Shown here: piece by piece, positions 51,711 through 59,909 of the stretch
Layout: every line of letters begins with the position of its first letter
Position numbering within the stretch: the stretch's first letter is position 1
Assembly: GCA_009469675.1 (NCBI GenBank)
Contig: SSSZ01000061.1
Location: 99,844-163,843 of the forward strand
Direction of reading: 5' to 3'
Length of the DNA: 64,000 nucleotides
DNA from: Azonexaceae bacterium
Lineage (GTDB): Bacteria > Pseudomonadota > Gammaproteobacteria > Burkholderiales > Rhodocyclaceae
The notes under the pieces: generated by a model
The model's input: the letters and a program-made list of their open reading frames with translations, nothing else
Databases searched by the model: none
Told to the model about the DNA's origin: nothing
Translations under genes and position numbers: made by a program

Positions 51711-53270
51711 TCAGCTGACCCGGGGTGCCAGCAAGAACATCGCCAGGATCCCCGCGCCGTAGGCAGCGATCAAGCCGCCAAAAGCAAGAAGGAACCTGCG
51801 TAATCCCGCTTTTCTCACCTTGTTTGCAGAATCGGCAGCGATCATTGAAACGGTGCCCAGCAGGGGGAGGCCGGTAAACTCGCGCAACGCCCTGCCGTCG
51901 TGGAACACGGGCCGAAGCTGGCTCATGACGAAGGCGGCGAAAATCCCCGCGCCGAGCGCCACCAGGAGCGCGACGGGCATGAGGAGCAGGCGATTCGGCG
52001 CCACCGGGGTGGGCGAAACGCTGGGCGGATCGATCAGGCGGAAATCGGCGATGCCGGCGGTAGACTCCAGTTCCCCCGACAAGCTGGCGGATTCACGCCG
52101 CGCCACCAGGCCGTCGTAGTTTTTCTTGTGCACGTCGTAATCGCGGTTCAGTTGGGCGAACTCGGCTTCGAGTTGCGGCATGTTCTTCATATTCTGGGTC
52201 AGGCGCTGATACCGGCTCTCGTATTCCGCCACCCGCGTCCGCAAGGAAGCCACGGTCGCTTCGGTTTCGGCCAGGGATACCTTGAGTTGCTGATAGACCG
52301 GGTTGTTATTGACCGCCATCGCAGGATTGGACGCTGCCGCCTTCTTCCTGGCAGCGATCTCTTGGACTTTCTGCTCCTCCAGGTCTTTCAAGACGCGGCG
52401 TGTTCCGATTACATCGGGATGCTGTTCGGTGTAGCGCTGCAGCAAGCCGTCGAGATTTTTCTTCATGGTATCGATGCGGCCATCGATATCCGGAATCGAA
52501 ACGCCGGCCGAGGAACTGCCTGAATCCGGCAAGAGCACGGGGTCTTCGCCGACGATCTGGCGGCGCAGCGCGTCGCGGGAGTTTTCCGCTTCGCGCAGAT
52601 CGAGTTTGGCCTTGGCCAATTGCGTGCTGAGGTCGCCCAGGCGCTCGGTACCGACCTTGCCGTCCGCGTTCTGGAGTTCGAGATTGCGCAGCTTGAATTC
52701 CTTCAAGCGATTTTCCGCCTCTTCCAACTTTTTCTCGTAGCTGCGAATCTGGTCGTCGATGAATTTTTTCGCCGAATCCGAGTCCTTGCGCTTTTCCCCC
52801 AGCCCGGATTCCACGAAGATCGACACCAGGGATTGCACCACCCGCTTCGCTCGTTCCGGCTTGGAGTCGCGGAAGGCCAAGGTATAAAGGTTATCCCGCC
52901 CGGTACTCTTGATCTGCAGCGTCTTGATCAACTCATCGACCAAGGCGTCCTGCTCGGGCTTAGTCTTGTTGCCCAGATCGAGGTCCGCCATCCGGATCAA
53001 TTTTTCGACGTTGGGCCGGCTGATCAGGGTGCGGCTGAGCATCATCACCTGCTGCTCGACGTTGGGCTGGACCGCCAGCCCGGCCATCAGCGGCTTGAGG
53101 ATCGACTGCGTATCGACATAGATACGCGCCGACGCTTCGTATTTGTCCGGAACCCGCAGCACCACGCCGGCGCCAATCACCCCGACCAGCCATGCGACGG
53201 CAACGCCGACCCAGCGATAACTCCAGGCCGCTTTGAGCATTACGCCGGCTTGGCGAATTACATCATCCAT
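51711..53270 (-). CDS. Polysaccharide chain-length determinant, PEP-CTERM type
   Basis: Wzz-like inner-membrane copolymerase (519 aa; TIGR03007-like). The N-terminal helix is WVGVAVAWLVGVIGAGVV (residues 20-37). The periplasmic part is largely coiled coil (about 160-290 and 340-420), and the C-terminal helix LLLMPVALLVALGAGIFAAF follows a proline-rich PPSVSPTPVAPN. A further helix lies at the C-terminus. It sets polymer length with the kinase encoded 9 bp downstream. Confidence 0.95.
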   Translation of the reverse strand: MDDVIRQAGVMLKAAWSYRWVGVAVAWLVGVIGAGVVLRVPDKYEASARIYVDTQSILKPLMAGLAVQPNVEQQVMMLSRTLISRPNVEKLIRMADLDLGNKTKPEQDALVDELIKTLQIKSTGRDNLYTLAFRDSKPERAKRVVQSLVSIFVESGLGEKRKDSDSAKKFIDDQIRSYEKKLEEAENRLKEFKLRNLELQNADGKVGTERLGDLSTQLAKAKLDLREAENSRDALRRQIVGEDPVLLPDSGSSSAGVSIPDIDGRIDTMKKNLDGLLQRYTEQHPDVIGTRRVLKDLEEQKVQEIAARKKAAASNPAMAVNNNPVYQQLKVSLAETEATVASLRTRVAEYESRYQRLTQNMKNMPQLEAEFAQLNRDYDVHKKNYDGLVARRESASLSGELESTAGIADFRLIDPPSVSPTPVAPNRLLLMPVALLVALGAGIFAAFVMSQLRPVFHDGRALREFTGLPLLGTVSMIAADSANKVRKAGLRRFLLAFGGLIAAYGAGILAMFLLAPRVS

Positions 53271-53340
53271 CAGACAGCACCATGTTGGATCCAGCCGCCG
53301 GCAACACTACCGGCGGCCAGAACAAGAGAGAGAAATGGAA

Positions 53341-53973
53341 TCAGAACCAGCTTTGCGGAATAATCAGGACGTCACCGGGCTTGACTTCGACGTTGGCGGA
53401 GACGTCGCCCTTCTTGACCAAATCCTTCAAGCGGACGCCGTACTGCTTGCTCCCCCCTTCGGAGGTCCGCAGGATGCTGGCCCGATTGCCATCGGCAAAA
53501 TCGGTCAGGCCGCCGACGGCGATCATCACGTCGAGCACGGTCATTTTTTGCTTATAGGCGAGAATTTGGGGCTTGGCCGCTTCGCCGATCACCCGGATTT
53601 GCTCGCTATAGGGTCCGACGAATCCGGTGACGATGACCGTAACCACGGGATCGCGAATGAATTTGCCCAGGGCTTGTTCGATATCCCGGGCCAGGGCCGT
53701 GGGGCTCTTGCCCATGGCCTGCAGATCTTCGACCAATGGGGACGCCAGTTTGCCGTCCGGACGCACCGGAACCGACATCGAGAGTTCAGGATTGCGCCAG
53801 ACCTGGATATTGACCATGTCGCCCGGCCCGATGATGTAGTTGTAATCGGGAGAGGCCGCAAGCCCTGGAGCCGGTGGGTAGGAAGAAGCACAACCCGTAA
53901 CGCCAGCGGCGACGATGCCCGCAACCACGATCAAAGCCAACCGCCTGAAAAACACATCTAACTTATTCAACAT
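53341..53973 (-). CDS. Polysaccharide export lipoprotein, XrtA/PEP-CTERM type
   Basis: Wza-family outer-membrane export protein (210 aa; TIGR03027-like). The lipoprotein signal ends in the lipobox VTGC (Cys near 28). The polysaccharide export (PES) domain begins at YIIGPGDMVNIQVWRNPELS, and a SLBB-like repeat follows (IRVIGEAAKPQILAYKQKMT). It is the first gene of the long minus-strand EPS run, with GAGGAAAAA just before ATG. The 119-bp gap 53974-54092 before it contains TATGAT but no good -35 and no -24/-12 element, so its promoter is unclear. Confidence 0.95.
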   Translation of the reverse strand: MLNKLDVFFRRLALIVVAGIVAAGVTGCASSYPPAPGLAASPDYNYIIGPGDMVNIQVWRNPELSMSVPVRPDGKLASPLVEDLQAMGKSPTALARDIEQALGKFIRDPVVTVIVTGFVGPYSEQIRVIGEAAKPQILAYKQKMTVLDVMIAVGGLTDFADGNRASILRTSEGGSKQYGVRLKDLVKKGDVSANVEVKPGDVLIIPQSWF

Positions 53974-54092
53974 TTTTCCTCACCCCGAATGCTAGATGAA
54001 CCGCAACGCCCAGAAAATGTGCATCATAACGGAAAACAGAGCAATCCTAACCCGCCTTCCTATCCGGAAGAGCGTAATTTTTCACGCCGATA

Positions 54093-55325
54093 CTACACTC
54101 CCTGCCGCAACGCATCGACAATGTTGAGCTTTGCGGCCCGCCGTGCAGGGGAAATCGTTGCCAGACAGGTGGCGACCATCCCGATCGCACCGGCAATCGC
54201 AATCTCCAGCGGAATGACTCGAATCGTGGCGGTATATCCCAGATTGGCATTGGGCGGCGGGGGCATGGGTATGCCAACCGCAGAAATCCCGTAGGCAAGC
54301 ACGACTCCGAGGATGACGCCGGCAACTGCACCAACTCCGCCGACGACCACGCTTTCGGCCATAATCAGCTTGAAGACCGTGGCCGGCCGGTCGCCTAAAG
54401 CCAACATGGTACCAAACTCCCTGGTCCGCTCGAACAAGGTCATATTCACGCTATTGGCGACGCTGAGGATCACCATCAGGAGAATAATCAGGCGCAACAC
54501 TCCGAACTGCCGTTCGTACAAATTGACCGTTTTTTCGTAGAAATCCGACAGCTCTTTCCACGCAACAACCTCAAGCCCGCGGTCCTTCAACAGGCGGGCG
54601 ATCTCCCGCGCCACCCCTTCTGTCTGCTCCGTCCGCTCGACAGTCACCACCAAGGAGTGGGCGGCGGAAGTATCGAGCAGTGTCTTGGCCGCGGCCAGCG
54701 GTATGCGAACCGCCCGGGCATCGAAATCCTTGGAAAAACTCTGGAAAACCCCCTTCAACTCGAAATCGAGCGTATTGACCGCCCCCTGGGCCAGGCTGAT
54801 GACCAAAGTGACGCGATCGCCAACCCGCAAACCGAGGGATCGGGCAACCCCATGCCCGACCACGATGCCGTCAAGGTCCGCATCGTTCAAAGGCGTCCCT
54901 TCGGTATATTTGAGAAAGGTACCTAGCGCCGCCTCGGGGGCCGCCTCGACCCCCTCGCCGATGACGCCGAGGTCGCGTTTGCCGTTGTTCAGGACGCCGG
55001 CAAAGCCAAGGCGCGCCATCGTCCGCTCGACCCCCGGAAGGGCTGCGATCTGGCCGGTCAGTTTTTCCGGATCGGCGATGTAATACTGCTCCGGAGCGCG
55101 GTTCTTTCCCTCCCGGTAGCCTTGCTTGAAGACCTGAACATGGCCTGTCTGGGAATGGATCATCGCTTCGCCCAGCTGGATATAGATATCCTGGACAAAA
55201 CCGCCGGCCAGTATCAGCCCCGCCACCCCGACGCTGATCGCGGCCAGCGTTGCCAAAGTCCGCGCCCGGTGGCGCAAGACGTTGCGGACGGCCAAGGCGA
55301 ATCGGCCCAGGGCTTGTTGCGTCAT
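54093..55325 (-). CDS. ABC transporter permease (FtsX/LolC-MacB type), second of pair
   Basis: Permease (410 aa) with the MacB/LolCE layout: one N-terminal helix (LATLAAISVGVAGLILAGGF), a large periplasmic domain (about 50-270), and three C-terminal helices. It carries a motif AVGIPMPPPPNANLGYTATI between the third and fourth helices that is shared with its partner gene. Proteins of this design extract lipids, lipoproteins or hydrophobic molecules from the inner membrane rather than pump solutes through a channel. The ATG at 55325 overlaps the partner's stop by 4 bp. The matching ATPase is at 61321, separated by other genes of the module. Confidence 0.9.
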   Translation of the reverse strand: MTQQALGRFALAVRNVLRHRARTLATLAAISVGVAGLILAGGFVQDIYIQLGEAMIHSQTGHVQVFKQGYREGKNRAPEQYYIADPEKLTGQIAALPGVERTMARLGFAGVLNNGKRDLGVIGEGVEAAPEAALGTFLKYTEGTPLNDADLDGIVVGHGVARSLGLRVGDRVTLVISLAQGAVNTLDFELKGVFQSFSKDFDARAVRIPLAAAKTLLDTSAAHSLVVTVERTEQTEGVAREIARLLKDRGLEVVAWKELSDFYEKTVNLYERQFGVLRLIILLMVILSVANSVNMTLFERTREFGTMLALGDRPATVFKLIMAESVVVGGVGAVAGVILGVVLAYGISAVGIPMPPPPNANLGYTATIRVIPLEIAIAGAIGMVATCLATISPARRAAKLNIVDALRQGV

Positions 55326-56551
55326 TGATTCGCCCGCAGCGCGTCGACAATCACCATGCGGCTCGCTTTCCACGCCGGCGCAATGCTGGCGAGCAGGGCG
55401 GTGACCACGGCCATCACCAGAGCATCGCCGGCGAGTCCCGGCGTGACCAGTATCTCGCCCGTAAAGCCATGGACCATCCCGGGCGGCGGCGGCATAGGGA
55501 TACCGACGTACGAAATCAGCAATGACAACCCATAGCCGATCAGCACCCCCAGCACTCCCCCGATCACGCCGATCAGCCCGCCCTCGATGAGAAACAGGCG
55601 CAGCACGGTCGAACGCCGCAGCCCGATGGCCAGACTGGTCCCGATTTCAGTGGTTCGCTCCAGAACACTCATGGTCTGCGTATTCGAAATGGTCAGGACA
55701 ATAATCAGTCCGATAATAATTTTGACGACTTCTACTTGCTTGGAAAACAAGACCACGGTCTTGTTATAAAAATCGGCGAGATGAGTCCAGGGAACAAACT
55801 CAAAATCGCTTTTAGCCGTTTTCTCGGACAAGGCTTTTACCATTGCCTCGGTCTTCCCGGTGTCCTTGAGAAGGATAACCCAGGATGTCGCGCCGCCGAC
55901 GCGCATCAGCCGCCGCGCCACCGCAATGGGGATGCGGAGCGCATTGTCGTCGTAGTCCTTCGATATCGTCGAAAACAACCCGGACACCTTGGCCTCGACG
56001 GCGTTGGCATTGCCGTTTGCGGCAGTTGCCAGGAGCACGACGCTATCCCCGACCTTGGCCCCCAGGCCCTTGGCCAGACCTTCGCCCAGAATGACGGCAA
56101 ATTCCTTGTTGTCCGTCAGATCCTGACCTTCGGTTATCGCGATACGCTTACTGATGGTGCGCTCGAACTCCGGGTCGACCCCCTCACCGATGAACGCCAC
56201 CGTGGCGTCACCCAGGCTCACCAGACCGCTGAACGCCAGGCGAGGGGTCGCCACCTCCACCGACGGAGTCGATTTGATCGTCTCAAGAAGCTCGGATTGC
56301 GCCGGGAGGAGAAAGGCATAGGGGTCGGCGATGCCCTTCTCGAAATACCCCGGACGGACCACCTGGATATGCCCGAGCTGCGAGTGAATGGTCGCCTCAC
56401 GCATGTCGTGGAAAATCCAGGTGATGAATCCGCCGGCCAGGAGAAATGCCACCGCCCCGCCCCCAACCGTCAATACGGCAATCGACGTGCGGCTGGTATT
56501 GCGCCAGAGGTTGAGAAGGGCGATGCGCAGATCGACAAGCAGTGCTTTCAT
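55322..56551 (-). CDS. ABC transporter permease (FtsX/LolC-MacB type), first of pair
   Basis: Permease (409 aa) built like its neighbour: N-terminal helix near residues 23-46, periplasmic domain, and three C-terminal helices with ISYVGIPMPPPPGMVHGFTG. The FtsX/LolC core motif VLERTTEIGTSLAIGLRRST before the fourth segment is clear. The two permeases probably form a heterodimer, as LolC and LolE do. It is divergent from the ThiF-like gene across 71 bp. Confidence 0.9.
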   Translation of the reverse strand: MKALLVDLRIALLNLWRNTSRTSIAVLTVGGGAVAFLLAGGFITWIFHDMREATIHSQLGHIQVVRPGYFEKGIADPYAFLLPAQSELLETIKSTPSVEVATPRLAFSGLVSLGDATVAFIGEGVDPEFERTISKRIAITEGQDLTDNKEFAVILGEGLAKGLGAKVGDSVVLLATAANGNANAVEAKVSGLFSTISKDYDDNALRIPIAVARRLMRVGGATSWVILLKDTGKTEAMVKALSEKTAKSDFEFVPWTHLADFYNKTVVLFSKQVEVVKIIIGLIIVLTISNTQTMSVLERTTEIGTSLAIGLRRSTVLRLFLIEGGLIGVIGGVLGVLIGYGLSLLISYVGIPMPPPPGMVHGFTGEILVTPGLAGDALVMAVVTALLASIAPAWKASRMVIVDALRANQ

Positions 56552-56622
56552 GGGCGTGACCGCAGCATTCGGGATGATGTACAGTTAGGCTGCAATCTTA
56601 AACCTTTTGGTCTGGACGGGCG

Positions 56623-57486
56623 ATGCGTGCATTTAATTACGACGAGGCTTTTTCACGAAACATCGGATGGGTGACCGAAGCGGAACAACAGCGCCTGCGC
56701 CAGGCCCGGGTCGCGATAGGCGGCCTGGGCGGGGTTGGCGGCGTCCATCTGCTGACCCTGGCGCGGCTGGGCATTGGAAAATTTACCATAGCCGACTTCG
56801 ACGTGTTCGACATCGTCAACTTTAACCGCCAGGTCGGCGCGACCATGAGTTCCCTGGAGCGCCCCAAACTCGACGTGCTGATGGAAATGGCGCGGGACAT
56901 CAACCCGGAAATCGAGATCAAGGGCTTCCCCAAGGGAATCGAATCAAACTCTTTGGACGAATTTCTCGATGGCGCCGACGTCTATGTGGATGGCCTCGAT
57001 TTCTTTGCCTTTTCGGCCAGGATGATGACTTTCCGCGGCTGCGAACAGCGCCGCATACCGGTGGTAACGGCCGCCCCCCTGGGTTTGGGCACGGCGGTGC
57101 TGCTTTTCGCGCCGGGAGGCATGTCCTTCGACGACTACTTCGGTTTTAGTGGCTGCGACGAACTCGAAATGGCCATCCGTTTTCTGGTCGGGTTGTCCCC
57201 GGCGATGCTCCAGCGTGGGTACGTGGTGGACCAGAGCCGGATCAGCCTTACGGAACGCCGCGGCCCTTCCTCCATTGCCGCCTGCCAGCTCTGCGCCGGG
57301 GTCGCCGCGGTGGAAACGCTGAAACTGCTGTTGCACCGCCAACCTGTCAAACTGGCCCCCTGGGGAACCCAGTTCGACGCCTATCGCATGCGCTACACGC
57401 ATACTTGGCGTCCGGGCGGCTACCGGAACCCGCTGCAAAGGCTGATGCGTTACCTGGTGCGGCGCCAACTCGGCCTGCTCGATTAA
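56623..57486 (+). CDS. ThiF/E1-like adenylyltransferase
   Basis: Stand-alone E1-like enzyme of the ThiF/MoeB/HesA fold (287 aa). The nucleotide loop is G34-x-G36-x-x-G39 in AIGGLGGVGGVHLL. Asp58 and Asp60 in IADFDVFD should bind the ribose, the phosphate-binding arginine is Arg69 in NFNRQVG, Lys82 follows, and Asp123 in YVDGLDFFAFSARM is the metal ligand. Only one Cys-x-x-Cys (221-224) is present, so the four-cysteine zinc site of MoeB is absent. It should adenylate a carboxyl group of a protein or small molecule. No ubiquitin-like or ThiS-like partner is visible nearby. Its stop overlaps, tail to tail, that of the nitroreductase gene in the shared TTAA. Confidence 0.88.
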   Translation: MRAFNYDEAFSRNIGWVTEAEQQRLRQARVAIGGLGGVGGVHLLTLARLGIGKFTIADFDVFDIVNFNRQVGATMSSLERPKLDVLMEMARDINPEIEIKGFPKGIESNSLDEFLDGADVYVDGLDFFAFSARMMTFRGCEQRRIPVVTAAPLGLGTAVLLFAPGGMSFDDYFGFSGCDELEMAIRFLVGLSPAMLQRGYVVDQSRISLTERRGPSSIAACQLCAGVAAVETLKLLLHRQPVKLAPWGTQFDAYRMRYTHTWRPGGYRNPLQRLMRYLVRRQLGLLD

Positions 57487-58547
57487 GCGACGGCCTGCCG
57501 GGATGAGGGCGGCCTGTCGGCGGCAAGAAAAGTCGCCGCCGGCAACCGACGGGAGCGCACCGGCGAGCGGGTCGGATAACCGATGCGAAACAGCATGTGG
57601 ATGCGCTCGCGGGGGGCCAGATTCAAGACTTCGGCGGCCGAATCCAGGGCTTTGCCGACCGATCTGGTCCAGTCCGGCAACAGACGTCCCGCCGCAAGGC
57701 GGTTTCCCAGATCGGTGATGGCGTAGTAGGGATGCACCGCAACACCGGCCTGATTGAGGGCGATCCAGGTGCGCTGCATGATCCGCCCGGTCTCCCAAAC
57801 CTCCTCCGGGCCGCTTCCGCCGACCAAGGCGAGGACCGCCGGCGCCTGGCGAAACAAGGCCGTATCCGCCGCCGCCAGCACCCGGTAGATACCCAAACGA
57901 TTGAGAAGCCGCATCCGTTCCCACGGCGCCATGAACCGCATAAACAGCCGCCCGCCGGGCGGCAGGTGGAGGGTCGCCATATCGAGGCCGGTCCCGCTGG
58001 CGGCTTCTGCTTCGTCCCAACGCAAGCTGGAAAACAACCAGTGATGCAGCTCTGGGTCGTTGAAGCGAGCCCGGGAGCAGCTTTCCAGACTGGCAGCTAG
58101 GGCGAGAATCGCCTCATGCGCCGCAACCACCCGCAGGGAATCGCCGGCCGCAGGCAAGAGACTGGCAAGACCGGAAATCCGGTCTTTGCGGAAAGGACGG
58201 CGATTGGTATGGCGCCCGGAAATGCCGGCCTCGACCTCCCGCGGCACTGCCGCCGGCTGAAACTGGGCGAGGGGCAGGGCAATCGACCAGGAATCGGAAT
58301 CAAGCCGTCGGTTGACCACCCCATCGCCAGCGGGGGCCGCCACCATCCGGGCGAGGTTTTCGTGAACGGCTCCCGCGGAGAGCAGCGTGGCATGGCCGGA
58401 AGCGCCAAAGGGATCGACGGCACTGCGCCGACAGTAGTGACAGCCGAACTCATCGGCCGTGGCGACAAATCGCCAAGGCTGGGAATTATCCGCCGACGGC
58501 GCCGAGCGTGCGGCGTCGACGAGCCGTGCAACCTTATCCGAAGTCAT
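57483..58547 (-). CDS. Nitroreductase-like flavoprotein
   Basis: Nitroreductase-superfamily protein (354 aa), larger than usual enzymes of about 200-220 aa. The FMN-site opening is AARSAPSADNSQPWRFVA (residues 12-29), and the later WIALNQAGVAVHPYYAI block fits the second FMN region. In Mycobacterium Rv1355c a ThiF domain and a nitroreductase domain are fused in one protein. Here the two are separate, tail-to-tail genes, which supports a shared pathway. It may reduce or oxidise the adenylated product, as nitroreductase-like oxidases do in azole formation; this is inference. A perfect 20-bp palindrome lies 42-61 bp upstream of its start. Confidence 0.82.
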   Translation of the reverse strand: MTSDKVARLVDAARSAPSADNSQPWRFVATADEFGCHYCRRSAVDPFGASGHATLLSAGAVHENLARMVAAPAGDGVVNRRLDSDSWSIALPLAQFQPAAVPREVEAGISGRHTNRRPFRKDRISGLASLLPAAGDSLRVVAAHEAILALAASLESCSRARFNDPELHHWLFSSLRWDEAEAASGTGLDMATLHLPPGGRLFMRFMAPWERMRLLNRLGIYRVLAAADTALFRQAPAVLALVGGSGPEEVWETGRIMQRTWIALNQAGVAVHPYYAITDLGNRLAAGRLLPDWTRSVGKALDSAAEVLNLAPRERIHMLFRIGYPTRSPVRSRRLPAATFLAADRPPSSRQAVA

Positions 58548-58588
58548 TACGCCCCCGTCAAATCTTATCCGACAGACCGATTCGCGAA

Positions 58589-58608
58589 CGCCAAAACGCG
58601 TTTTGGCG
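58589..58608. promoter_or_regulatory. Perfect 20-bp palindrome, candidate operator
   Basis: The half-site CGCCAAAACG is followed directly by its exact inverse complement. It lies just upstream of a possible -10 box (TAAGAT on the minus strand) and 42-61 bp before the nitroreductase start, where a repressor or activator dimer would bind. It is not followed by a T-run on either strand, so a terminator is unlikely. The binding protein is unknown. Confidence 0.5.
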
Positions 58609-58784
58609 CTGCGCCGATTCGGGCTGCCCGCGGAACAAGGGAGAGTTTAGCAGTGATGGCTCGCGATCGCCTTGCGAGTCCTCGGCGGTTTAGCGGGGCA
58701 TCGCGAGGATGATCTGTTCACTCCCGGCAGGAAGCTTCGGAATATCATCCGGTGAGGGCGCATCACCACTCAATTTCCAGCCCT

Positions 58785-58820
58785 AAAAAGCAAATCAGCC
58801 GGGAAATCCCGGCTGATTTG
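58785..58820 (-). terminator. Rho-independent terminator of the PEP-CTERM gene
   Basis: On the minus strand a stem of 13-14 bp (CAAATCAGCCGGG pairing with CCCGGCTGATTTG, bases 58791-58803 with 58808-58820) is followed after GC by TTTTT (58785-58789). It begins 31 bp after the PEP-CTERM stop and is the clearest intrinsic terminator in the window. Confidence 0.9.
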
Positions 58821-58850
58821 TGTCATCAGCGTATCGCCGACGGTGGGTGC

Positions 58851-59714
58851 TTAGGCCTTGCGGCGGCGGCTGGCGCCAATCCCGAGGAGGCCGAGGCCGG
58901 CGAGAGCCAGGGTGGCGGGCTCAGGAACGCGGTTGAAGTCAACACCACCGGAAGCCTGGGTGATGACCAGGGTGCCATCATTAGCAACTTCAAAGCCCTG
59001 AGAGGTGTTGTTGAACTCGGTAAAAGCCAGTTCAAAGAACGGATCCGGAGCAACGAAGAACTTCTTGCCGGTATCGTTTGCGCACTGGGGAGCGACGATC
59101 GCGGTGGAACCAATGAGGGCCTGACCGGCACCGGAACACAGGGCGAACAGGTTGACCGAGTTCAGGGCGGCGCCGCCGAGGTTGTTCAGGCTGGCAGTAC
59201 CGGTAATGAGCGAACCGAAGCCGAGGATGATGTCATCGGCATTGTTGGTCACGGTGGCGGCGGAAGCAACACCAGCGGTAACCTTGGCGGAGGTAAAGGT
59301 GGCGTTCTTGTTGGGGTCGGCCCACAGGACGAAGTCCAGCTTAGTCAGCGTGTAGGTGCTGCCGGCGGTATTGAAGGTGCCGGACGCCAACTTGTCTTCG
59401 AGGTGGAAGGTGACGTAAAGGTCAGCCGGGGGGGCCGGGAAGCCGGAGGTGCCGAAGCTGGCGACGCCGAGGTTAGCCAGGGTCAGGGAGTTGATCTGGA
59501 GCCAGCCGTCCCCGCTGTGGGTCTTGTTGATCAGGTCGCTGGTCAACATTTCGGTGGAGGAACCCTGGAACTTGTCGCCCACGAGCAAGGGAGCGGCAAC
59601 ACCGATGGCGTTGAGGTCGATGGTGAAGGAGGGAGCGGCGAACGCGCTGGTGGCGGCACCCAAGGTTGCGCAGGCAATCAGGGTACGCAGCATATTGCGA
59701 GGCTTGGTGGTCAT
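58851..59714 (-). CDS. PEP-CTERM sorting-domain protein
   Basis: Exported protein (287 aa) and predicted substrate of exosortase A. The signal peptide runs to AFA near residue 27. The body is a beta-rich, Asn/Thr/Ser-rich domain of unknown fold with few charges and two Cys. The C-terminal tail has the PEP motif at 264-266 in VPEPATLALAGL, a hydrophobic helix and the basic end SRRRKA, a textbook PEP-CTERM tail. ATG at 59714 is chosen since AAGGA lies 7 nt upstream. It has its own terminator and a candidate sigma-54 promoter, so it is a single-gene unit, probably secreted to the matrix or cell surface. Confidence 0.95.
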   Translation of the reverse strand: MTTKPRNMLRTLIACATLGAATSAFAAPSFTIDLNAIGVAAPLLVGDKFQGSSTEMLTSDLINKTHSGDGWLQINSLTLANLGVASFGTSGFPAPPADLYVTFHLEDKLASGTFNTAGSTYTLTKLDFVLWADPNKNATFTSAKVTAGVASAATVTNNADDIILGFGSLITGTASLNNLGGAALNSVNLFALCSGAGQALIGSTAIVAPQCANDTGKKFFVAPDPFFELAFTEFNNTSQGFEVANDGTLVITQASGGVDFNRVPEPATLALAGLGLLGIGASRRRKA

Positions 59715-59786
59715 GGCGAATTCCTTATCTGGTTGATGATCGGCCGTACCAAGATCAGACAATGTTCATGGAGGCTTGCCTAGCCA

Positions 59787-59804
59787 TAAGCATCATTCGG
59801 GCCA
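59787..59804 (-). promoter_or_regulatory. Candidate sigma-54 promoter of the PEP-CTERM gene
   Basis: On the minus strand TGGCCCGAATGATGCTTA matches the -24/-12 consensus (TGGCACG-N4-TTGCW) at all but two positions, with GG (59803-59802) and GC (59791-59790) separated by exactly 10 bases. The predicted start is near 59778, giving a leader of about 64 nt. It fits activation by PrsR, whose family is linked to RpoN-dependent PEP-CTERM expression. Confidence 0.72.
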
Positions 59805-59841
59805 GCTTTTCAAGCAACTGAATTTATTGTTGTTTTTTAGC

Positions 59842-59864
59842 AAACCCGATTGCCGCCGGGTTGC
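59842..59864. promoter_or_regulatory. Inverted repeat upstream of the sigma-54 promoter
   Basis: AACCCG (59843-59848) and CGGGTT (59857-59862) form an inverted repeat with an 8-base spacer, and flanking AGCAA/TTGCT extends it imperfectly. Its centre is about 75 bp upstream of the predicted sigma-54 start, a normal place for an enhancer-binding activator such as PrsR. The T-run lies on the wrong side for a terminator of the upstream outer-membrane gene. Confidence 0.45.
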
Positions 59865-59909
59865 TGTGTAAGATTTTTCGACACCATCTCAAAGCTAACG
59901 CCCCCGTCA

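Larger units (their letters stand above)
58548..58850. other. Intergenic region between nitroreductase and PEP-CTERM genes
   Basis: No gene is seen in these 303 bases. The part next to the nitroreductase start holds a perfect palindrome and a TAAGAT that could be a -10 box on the minus strand. The part next to the PEP-CTERM gene holds that gene's terminator. Short frames here are codon-bias noise. Confidence 0.7.

Noticed and set aside
56554..56567. GG-N10-GC on the plus strand as a sigma-54 promoter for the ThiF-like gene
   Set aside because: It lies over the start of the divergent permease gene and matches the consensus at little more than GG, GC and one or two other bases.
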